Assembly (NCBI GenBank): GCA_037176725.1
Contig: JAZBRS010000011.1
Coordinates: forward strand, 9,052,001 to 9,116,000
Direction of reading: 5' to 3'
Length of the DNA: 64,000 bases
Origin: Posidonia oceanica
Lineage: Eukaryota; Streptophyta; Magnoliopsida; Alismatales; Posidoniaceae
Under the pieces are notes generated by a model. The model saw nothing but the letters and a program-made list of their open reading frames with translations. It was not told where the DNA came from and did no database searches. Every line of letters begins with the position of its first letter. Position 1 is the first letter of the stretch. A program made the translations under genes and the position numbers. Shown in pieces: positions 55,727 through 64,000 of the stretch.

Positions 55727-57157
55727 CTGCTCTAGCAGACGTGCAGATTACAGGGATGACCAGGTGCAACCAACTCCCACCAACATCCTTAGCTCTACTC
55801 TGATGCACAATCTAGTCAGCAACCACCAAACTCCACACCGCATGCTCGGTAATATCTCTCATCTCTCCAAGAATATCTCTTCCAATCCTTAGCACGAGAG
55901 AATCTTGCTACCAAGTCACGACAAAGCTCTTCACGGATTTGGAGTGCACTAACAGATCAGCTGACCAAACGCTATCTGTCCCTAGGAACTGCTTCCTAGA
56001 CCGACACTCCACCTGATCCAGAGCACAACCACCACTACGGCCAACACAAATCACATGGGCTGGATAGTCCCACTTGTGATTCTCCAATTGACAAGAATCA
56101 CAAAGCACCATGTTGCCTCACCGCAACTGGGACTTATCCCAACCCAAGGCCACAAGAATAACTGTTTCTAGTGAAACGACCACTACCAATGGTAAGGACC
56201 ACTCAGAAGTCACACTCAAATGAGTCTCTAACTCAAAGCAACTCCCAGCAACAAGGTCCAAACCAACACGAGCTGTTCTTCCCTTCCTAGCTAACTTGTC
56301 CACCGTGCCACTATCTAGGAGATGCCTCTACTGGATCCCCGAGAATAGTTCACCTGGACCAAGAAACAACTGATCGGAGGAAACACCTGGGATCACACCC
56401 AGCAGTTCGACTAGCGACGCCAACCAGATGAGACGAGAAGCCAACCTCACAGGCTCGACCCTATCTCTACCGCGAAAAGGAGACCAAGAAAACCAAGGGA
56501 GAAAAGATCTCCACAGATCGAACAACACAACGCCATTTGACCCACCCGCAAACAAGAAAAACAAATGGGTATCCTCAACAAGACACCCCAAAGAAATCAC
56601 TGGAGAAAAAATCTCCACTGCTCGAATGGCACTGAGCCATTCAAACCACAACTAACCAAAACCAGCTGGGCATCCAAGCAGGACACGTGCAAACAACACA
56701 CTAGGCTATGCCACTCTATGGCCAAGCCCCAAACAGAACGCACGACACAACCGCGTAGCACCAAAGCACGACTCCCACGTGCAACACCTCCCAGATAACC
56801 CTGTCGCGCTTTGTCGTGAGCGAACGCAGCTTCGCGATCCAACTGCTCCCTCAAAGCAATTCCAATAGATCGGCGATCTCGAAAATCCACCACTGAGAAC
56901 CTTCCAAGCAGGAGTCGACGTCTACCTCCAGCGAGCATGCAGACGGTCACTCCCTAAGTTTCACGTGGCACTCCATGAATCATCCTCGTAGACGCTGGAG
57001 CTGGAGCTGAAGACACTCCTCAACATTGCAAGCACGAAAATCAAGAAAATCACAAAAATCAAGATACAGGAATGCATGATATGCAAATCTATGGAGTCAC
57101 TGGACCAGACATCCTTAGGCTAGTGCTCCTAGTGAACCTAGTGCTCTGATACCAACC
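55727..57157 (-). other. 5' internal part of element 2, non-coding
   Basis: It continues the sequence interrupted at 31608. Part of it (55738-56130) matches 60220-60640, the same region of element 1. Frames such as 56597-56950 (minus) show no gag or pol motifs. It ends in the leader and primer site before LTR 2. Confidence 0.7.
57143..57154 (-). promoter_or_regulatory. Primer binding site of element 2, initiator tRNA-Met type
   Basis: The minus strand reads TGGTATCAGAGC, three bases from the LTR edge at 57158. The preceding leader shares CTAGTGC-CxTAGTGxACCTA with the chromovirus leader at 3500-3522. Confidence 0.9.
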
Positions 57158-60144
57158 TGTAATGACCAGCCCAGTCGCTACCTCTCAACCTAGCTACATT
57201 TTTTATTTTCTATTAATTACACAAATTCTGAAACTAAATCTAAGCAGAAACAACAGATTTAAATCTAATAAACAACTAAAATAAAACTACTATATATGCT
57301 CACTCAGAACTCCTGATGTGTGGCAGCGTGACTCCTCTTATGTGCACTAGCAACAAAGCAGCTCCAATCCAGCACTTGCGAAAACACGCAAACTAAAGCA
57401 CATGTGAGTGACCACTCAATACAGTCACCCAGCACACACCCCACCTAACACACACACAACAACTCGGCAGACACCGCTGAAGAAACAGGCATAGCCATGC
57501 CACAACAAACAAATACTGACATCACACTTGGATGCCACAACACCACAACAGGGCAACCTGCTATTGCCCAGCAAGCAGCAAAACTTATAAAACATGCCTT
57601 TGAAATCACTTTTCTCTTTTCCTTTCAAAACCATATGCATGCTCTTTCAAAAACCTTTATGCACAATTGAGATGGCCACTCTAGCCAAATCAAGCCCAAA
57701 CCACACACCTAAACTTACAGCGTGGTCCCACACATTCACTGGACGGACCAGACAGCCAATAGTGTCTGAATGCTCTCAATTGTAACCAGAACACGCAACA
57801 CAACAAACACTAAAGGCAAAAGCAAAGTCACATTGGCCAAACCACAACGCCACATAGACGTGCAGCAAACAAAACCAATATTGAGACACTACTCAGCAAA
57901 ACACACGGTCCATCCTGGACCAAAAGCCAACCACAAGCCATCCCTCAGCAAGCACGGTCTACTTTAGACCAGAGCCTAATTTTCAAAACCAGGACTCAGT
58001 GAGAACCACAAACAACAATGTGTCGTGCTGCCCGGCGTCAAGCAACCAACAGGGCTACAAGCAGCCATCGAAGTGCACTGTCACAAACAACCACCTAGTG
58101 GAGGAATCTGCCCGTCCTGGCATCCTCCCACCTGAAGGACCCTCAGAAGCTAACCCCACCTGGGAAGCTCCTCACCCCACCTAGGCAAGTTGTCCCCTCT
58201 CTGAGGACAAACCACAGGGTATGCACTATTGGCGTCCTAGCTCAGTGTTCGAACCTTCAGAGGCACCTCCTCCTAGGCTCTGAAAGCACCCACAAGTCTC
58301 GGTACCCGTAACAACCATGGTATCACGCCCAGCTACGTAGGAGTATCATACCTCCTGTGTCCACTGCCACGATACCACTAGGTACGGATGACACCTCGAC
58401 CCACAGACCTCAACGTAAGTGACGTGTCCGATGCACCAGGAACATAGTCACATTCTCGAGTCCTGACAACACAACCCCCAAGTATCTCGGCCCACTGGCC
58501 TCAACCTTGGTGACGTGTTCGACACACCAGGAACATAGTCACATTCCCAGGTCTTGACAACACAAACCTCGGTGTCTTGGCCCACCACAAACATTCGAAC
58601 CTTACCTTAGCAAGAAACTCACAACCCTAGAGGTATCAGTCATCCCTCGAAGGCCAGCCGGGTGCCTAGGTCTTGATCCTCAGAAAACCTTTCCAAAATC
58701 ATACAGTTCCTTTTGAAAATCTATTTCAAAATCCTTTAAAATCATATCTCAAAACATAGTCCAAACAGCTCCTCCGTCAGGTCCAGAAAACCATATCAAA
58801 AGCTAGGGCAGGTCTCGAAGTCCCATCGAACTTCCAAGACCGGACACCAACACTTAACTCCAATGAAAAATATGAAACCCTAATGTCTATTTAAACCATT
58901 TGAGGGAGAACTTAGTATTTTTAAGTTCTATAGTCTTTTATACTAACCACAATACACAGGGAATCTTACTAATTTATTTTAGGCATTCCCTAGAATCATT
59001 CTAATTATTATCCTAACCATCATGGTACCCAAATTATCTACATGGCTAATACACTAATAAACCATCCTAACTTACCCTAAACACCCAAGGAATAGAGTCA
59101 GGGTCTGGTTTGGCAGACCGATCTGAATCAGTCGACCGGATTAGGGACCTGAACTCACATCCAGGGGTAGATTCGGCAAACCGTTTCCAGACGGTTGACC
59201 GAACCAGTGCCCTGAGCTCACACCTGAGAACACATACGATATACCGAACTGGTTTGGTATACCAAAATCTGGGTTCAGGGGAGCACTCAGAAGCAAAATC
59301 GGTATGCCAAACCAGTCAACACAGAGAACCCAAAATAGGGCGACCCAAAAATCACCCAACATGGGAATGGCGACCTGTCCCTGCACAACCAACACACAAA
59401 CCACATACCCAATTTAAGATCTCGAGACGATCTGGGACTTGGGACAAGAAACACAATGATCCGTTGAATGGATCGCAAGAAAACACAATCCAAAGGCCCT
59501 TAGGTACTGTGCACAAGCACAGTACACCCACGAGTGGAAAACAATGCAAATCACCACACAATCAACCAAAGATCACATGCAATATACCAAATTGAAGATC
59601 TAGAGATTATCTACCATTTGGGACAAGAATCATCTAAATCCATTACATGTGACCCAAGAATTCACCAAACAAAGCATTCATAAACATTGGGCAAGCACAA
59701 TGCATCTGAGCCATTAAAGCACCCTAAATCTGGCATAAATTCTCTAAAATCAAACCAAGCATCCACACATCCTAGACCACACTATCATGCTCCCTATTAT
59801 CCATTCTTAAATCCAAAGAGGAGATCTAAGGGGCGTGTACCTTGCACCGGCGGCGACAACAGCGATGAACGGCGACGCAACCTCTCCTCCTCCACTACAA
59901 GCTCCGGATCTCCTCCTCTGCTCCTCTGCCCGGCGATGGCGACCACGACCTCCCCTCTTCCTCCCTCATTCTCTGTCTCCATCCCTCCCTCTCTCTCTCT
60001 CTCTCTCTCTTATAAAGAAAAGAGTGGAAGAAAGAAGAAGAAGAATAATAAGAAGAGTAAGAAGAAGAAGGATAAGTGGGAAAAGGAGGGGAGAAGCAAC
60101 TCCGAATCCCTACTCGCACTGTGCTCCAAATTTGGGTTGTTACA
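57158..60144 (-). repeat. LTR 2, 5' copy
   Basis: It begins TGTAATGACCAGCCCAGTCG and ends GGGTTGTTACA. It matches 28278-31300 in order throughout, including the hairpin cluster (here 59105-59275) and the shortened TC run at 59985-60010. Confidence 0.85.
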
Positions 60145-60149
60145 CTTTA

Positions 60150-60765
60150 GGACACAAACCCTTCAACCACAAGCTCAAAACAGTGCCTTCCAGAGTCCCA
60201 AGCACCCTAAGCCTATTTGGAGACACGTAGATCACAGGGATGACCAGGTGCAACCAACTCCCATCAACATCCGCTGCATTATTCTAATGCTCAATTTGGT
60301 CAACAACACCCAAACTTTTCACCAAATGCTCAATATCATCTCTCTTTTCTCCAAGAATACCTCCTCCAACCCTTGACATAAGAGAATCTAGTCACTGAGT
60401 CACGACAAAGCTCTCCACAAATCTGAAGTGTAGTTAACAGATCAACTAACCAAGGCACTGTCTATCACCAGGAACTACTTCCTAGACCAATACTCCACCA
60501 GATGTAGAGCACAACCACCACTGTAGCCAACACAAATCACAGGGATGCATAGTTCCTCTTGTGATTCTCCAGTCGATGAATCAGAAATCACCACATTGCT
60601 TAACTACAATAGGAACTCGTACCAAACCAAGGCCACAAGAATCACTGCATCCATGCTTGAACACCACGACTGCTAAAACTCAAAACAACACAAGGCACTC
60701 AGCTATCTTGAGTACCCAAGACCACGCAATCTGAACCCACACACCTTCTGTGTGGAATTGACAAC
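60150..60765 (-). other. Continuation of element 1 internal region
   Basis: The first bases continue 28277 when element 2 and its duplication are removed. Blocks around GATGACCAGGTGCAACCAAC and AAGAATCACTG match the internal part of element 2. It stops at 60765 where a Tat-type LTR begins. Confidence 0.75.
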
Positions 60766-60870
60766 TGTGAATATGCTTGTCCCTGGGAGATCCGGATCGG
60801 CGAGGGTCCGAAAGAGAGAGGTCTTCACGGAAGAGCAGCGAAGCCCAAAATGAAAGCTGGAGTCTAAAAT

Positions 60871-60888
60871 CCCCAGCGGAGTCGCCAG
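60871..60888 (-). promoter_or_regulatory. Tat/Ogre-type primer binding site block
   Basis: The minus strand reads TGGCGACTCCGCTGGGG directly after the LTR end at 60891. This block follows the 5' LTR in many Tat/Ogre elements; the tRNA involved (Arg in Ogre, as I recall) is not certain here. Confidence 0.75.
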
Positions 60889-61679
60889 CCTGTGAATGCC
60901 TCACCCCGGAGAATCCGGACAGGCGAGGGTCCGAAAGAGAGAGGTCTTCACGGATAGCGACGCAAAGAAGGAAAACAAAAAGAGATAAAGCAAAACGGAG
61001 TTGCCACCTAGTCTATTTAATCGGGAGACGAGGAAAATCGGAGGAAATGCAAGAAAACATGCAAATGAATGCAATGCTATGCAAAATGATTGACTTGTGC
61101 CAAGGATGAGGGCAAAACGGTCATTGCGGGCCAAAGAAAGGGTAAGGACTCCTGTTACATGCGGGGAAGGTGTTAGGCACCCCCGACACGCCCGAGGAAT
61201 CGATCTTTCTTGGCTAATCTCGCTCGCATTTGCAGGATTGTCGGCAATGCTTGCCTATAACTGTACGCCCAAGGGGCGAGGAATGCTATGCCACTATGTA
61301 TGCTCAAATGCATAAATGCCTAAATGCCATGTATGGGAAATTAAACGTGCAGTCTATGTGCTCAGCAGCGCTGCCAGTGTTCCGAATCGGGCGAGCCCTG
61401 GTCCGTAAGAACTCCAGACAGTAAGCATCACTGCCCTAAATGCAATGCAAACGAGAAATCAAAATGCCGAAGAAAACCATGCAATGCGAATAGCGACATG
61501 CGATGGAAAACAAGTCCAAGGCTGAAAACCACGGGAAAGCGGGCGATGCAAGGCGTAAAATAGGAAATAGGGGTCTAACAACATGCATGGGTGTCAAGGC
61601 ATGTACCGAAAGCAACAAAATGCAGAAAGCGACAACCAAAACGAAATCGGCGCTGAAAACAGTGTGCTGTAAACTGTAA

Positions 61680-62880
61680 AGCGTTGGACGCTGGACTGAG
61701 CAGTGTCCTATGTTGGACGTTGGAATAGATAGCGTCCAACAAAAAAAATAAAGAACTTGCAGGAAAACATGCAAACTTGGAAATCATGTGTTTTAATGCA
61801 ATGAAAAAGCTATGGGCAAATAAACCATGCTAAAAGATCAAAGCACAAAGCTCAGAAATCAAATGCAAGCATCAAAATGATTTTAAACTGGCAGAGGGTG
61901 TTAGACGCTGTGATCAACAGCGTCCAACATTGGACGCTGAGATCCCTAGCGTCCAACAGCTAAGCTTGGGTTTTGAAAGAGATGCATGCATGTTGGATGC
62001 AGAAACATGATGGAAATGCAATATGGCAGCAGGAGACATGCAGATCATGATAAACAAGCAAGATAAGAAACCAGAAAATATTTAAGAGCATGATATAGGC
62101 ATAAAACCAATTTAAAACAAAACAGTGGGTTGGATGCTGGAACACCCAGCGTCTAACATAGAACGCTAGAGCATTCAGCGTCCAACACAGGGCAAACAGA
62201 GACATGAAAACTGCTACATGCAAACTGGTAAAAACATTTAGGCATGCATCCAAGTCACTGTAAACAAGCTAAGGCTAGGCATGCACATATGGGTGAAACA
62301 AATATCCTACAAAATAAGGCATTTAAGAAGCATGCACAAGAAAACAGGAAGCTATGGTGTAAGACGCTGAAGCACCTGCGTCCTATGTAGGACGCTTGCA
62401 ACATCAGCGTCCAACATAGAAGGAGCAGACACCCAAGAAAACTTGCATGCAACTTTGATAGAAAACCCTGTAAACTTGAAAGTAGCTGCCATAGGGCCCA
62501 AACATAACCACACACGCATGGATCAAGAAGGCACCAGGAATAAAAGCATCATTCAAGCATTAAAGTATGTGTAAGCATGCAGAAGTATAGGATGCTGGAT
62601 ACACCAGCGTCCTACGTAGGACGCCATGTGCACCAACGTCCTACATAGAGAGGTAGCATGGCATAAAGAAACATGGCATGAATCCAAACCAAAACTTATG
62701 CTAAACATAATATGGCATCTGGAAGCATGAAAGAAAGCATGCGAGATGATATACATGAAGACAACATTCAAACCATAACAGCATGGAAACAAATAAAATA
62801 AAAAAAAGCCAATAGGGGTGTTGGACGCTGCCTCAGGACATGTCCAACATTGGACGCACCAAGCTGTGCGTACAACAAGT
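61680..62880 (-). repeat. Six diverged tandem units of about 228 bp, each with a double stem-loop
   Basis: Modules start near 61680, 61898, 62128, 62355, 62584 and 62820 (steps 218, 230, 227, 229, 236). A typical module is TTAGACGCTG, loop, CAGCGTCCAAC, then ATTGGACGCTG, loop, TAGCGTCCAAC. In the unit at 62355 the arms are GTAAGACGC and GCGTCCTA; at 62584 AGGATGCTGG and CCAGCGTCCT. Arms change while pairing is mostly kept. Confidence 0.75.
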
Positions 62881-63689
62881 TGGGAAACTTCCCGACCAGA
62901 ATCGATGCTCAAATCGATTCAAAATGGAAAGCCAACTAGCTAGTGAGCATAAGCAAGCAACTACAAACATAGGCATGCATTTAAAACCAGAAATGGGTGC
63001 GTGGATTGCTCCACCCACCTCCTCCCTTTCGCCGCCGGCGTTCATGGCATTTCCGGCCAACTGAGAGGTCGGAAAGCCATGAAGCTTGGCTATGAGGCTT
63101 TGCTACGATGAGGAAGGGGGTGAGGGACGCACCAAGGGGAAGAAGTTACCTGTATACAGCCTGGAGGAGATGTGCGTGGCCAGCCGGCGAGCTTGGACGG
63201 ACTGCAGCGAGCTTGCGGAAGTGGGAGGCTGCTGTGGCTCTCTCTCATGTGTGGAGGAGGATTCGGGAAGGCTAGGGGAGTCTCTCAGGTGCTTCCCCGG
63301 GTGCTGGAGATGTCTGTGGTGTGCTGGGAGGTGTTGGGTTCTGCTCCTTGGGTCGACGGAGAAGAAAGGGCTGTGTTGGCCACCAATGAGGAGAATGGGC
63401 TGTCTAAGGGTGTAAGTGTGGGTCGTGGCTGTCAGGAGGAGTTAGTGTGGTGTCAGGAGGTGGAAGAAAAGTCACGGCGTGGCAGGGCGCAGGTGGCCAG
63501 TGGCAGTGGGTGGTGGAGAGACCGGAAATCCACTGGCGAGGAAGGGACGCGGTGGCAGGGCAGTAAGTGGGCCTTGGCGCGTAGTGGGTGGTCGGGAGTG
63601 GTGAGGGGACGCGGTAGTAAGTGCGGGCTGACGGAGGAGAGGACGGGAGTGGTAGGCCAGAGGTGGCAGAGGCGGTGGCAGTCCTCGAC

Positions 63690-63780
63690 CTATTGGACAC
63701 TCGCTGGAGTAGCATCCAATGTTAGACGCTAGCACAGAGCACTTCCAACGTTGGACGCTGGCACAGGCAGCGTTCAACAA
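63690..63780 (-). repeat. Seventh double stem-loop module near the right edge
   Basis: TTGGACACTCGCTGG, AGCATCCAATGTTAGACGCT, then CCAACGTTGGACGCTGGC and GCAGCGTTCAAC. It lies about 870 bases from the sixth module, outside the regular series. Confidence 0.7.
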
Positions 63781-64000
63781 GTCAAAGGTGTTTAAGGGTT
63801 GTTTTGGGTGTTTTGGCTTAGTGTAAGGTGTGGGTTAAGGCTTAGGAAGGCTTAGGTGGAGTTTTGGGAGGGTTTAGGTGGGTTTAGGAAGGTTTTGGGG
63901 TTTGGTGAGGTTTTAGGGTGGGTTTGAGAGAAATTAGCCATCCCGAAATCCAAGCGAGCTTCCAGCAAGATCCACCAACGTTCAAGCTGTCAAAAAAATG

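Larger units (their letters stand above)
28278..60144 (-). mobile_element. Element 2: LARD-like non-coding LTR retrotransposon, split by element 3
   Basis: It has two LTRs of about 3.0 kb (28278-31300 and 57158-60144). The internal part is only about 1.7 kb once element 3 is removed (31301-31608 plus 55727-57157), and I see no gag or pol in it. A tRNA-Met primer site precedes the right LTR. The flanks CTTCA (28273-28277) and CTTTA (60145-60149) are a 5-bp target duplication with one difference. Large LTRs with a short non-coding centre fit the LARD class. Its leader resembles that of the chromovirus at 3480-3537, so it was probably moved by such elements. Confidence 0.85.
60766..64000 (-). 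mobile_element. Second Tat/Ogre-type element: LTR stub, leader and long LTR, cut by window edge
   Basis: At 60766 and again at 60891 the same LTR end begins (TGTGAAT...; shared GGCGAGGGTCCGAAAGAGAG). Between the two lies a 60-base leader with the primer-site block at 60871-60888. The internal body has been deleted, leaving about 62 bases of the 3' LTR, the leader and the full-length start of the 5' LTR. The latter runs past 64000. Confidence 0.7.
60891..64000 (-). repeat. 5' LTR (partial) of the second Tat/Ogre-type element
   Basis: Starts TGTGAATGCCTCACC. It contains six double stem-loop modules at near-regular spacing (61680-62880) and one more at 63690-63780. Between them are diverged spacers with recurring AACATGCAAACT- or GCATGCA-type motifs. 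Two opposed reading frames around 63080-63780 come from a GGT/GCC-rich stretch and show no domain. Confidence 0.7.

Noticed and set aside
63086..63780. Opposed reading frames of 100-190 residues near the right edge
   Set aside because: Low-complexity Gly/Arg/Trp or Pro/Thr content inside an LTR, without start context or domain.

Overview
This window is nuclear DNA of a flowering plant. One intron-bearing host gene sits in a long stretch of LTR retrotransposons, many nested inside one another. Zinc-knuckle gag, retropepsin, reverse transcriptase (RT), RNase H and integrase fragments of plant Ty3/gypsy type, Ty1/copia remains, LINE insertions, MITEs and plant mobile domain (PMD) reading frames all point to an angiosperm. 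The host gene has a very GC-rich first exon and AT-rich later exons, which hints at a monocot, but I cannot settle the species.

Layout. (1) 1-4065: a dead chromovirus-type Ty3/gypsy element on the minus strand, with its RT core deleted and its LTR position filled by a 528-bp palindrome. (2) 4066 to about 11000: a decayed plus-strand Tat/Ogre-type element that kept part of gag, the protease-RT linker and the integrase end. It has a hypervariable 3' region interrupted by a 700-bp hAT-like MITE, and a 3' LTR starting at 9889. (3) 12258-20156: the host gene, a plant TAF1B/Rrn7-like RNA polymerase I initiation factor on the minus strand. Its 5-kb intron holds two LINE insertions and a Tourist-like MITE. 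(4) 20157-24550: AT-rich intergenic DNA with a copia remnant. (5) 24551 to the end: nested retrotransposons. Element 1 (minus; 3' LTR 24551-28031, internal DNA resuming at 60150) was entered by element 2, a non-coding LARD-like element (28278-60144) with 3-kb LTRs. Element 2 was entered by element 3, a 24-kb Tat-type element (31609-55721) with 98%-identical LTRs. Direct repeats at the junctions prove this order. (6) 60766-64000: the LTR of another Tat/Ogre-type element, running out of the window.

Element 3 is the richest part. On the minus strand it carries gag, two successive retropepsin-like domains, a G-patch, RT, two RNase H domains and integrase, all damaged by stops and frameshifts. On the opposite strand, between integrase and the 3' LTR, it carries three PMD genes in tandem, each with its own TATA-like box and introns. 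Between these and the LTR lie three tandem-repeat arrays whose units each contain a short hairpin.

The most unusual signal is a roughly 60-bp double stem-loop built on arms such as GTTGGACGC/GCGTCCAAC or TTATACGC/GCGTATAA. It recurs in LTRs of otherwise different element families and just upstream of TATA-like boxes of both the LTRs and the PMD genes. Arm sequences differ but pairing is kept. In two LTRs the modules repeat every 220-236 bp. All alignments here were made by eye.
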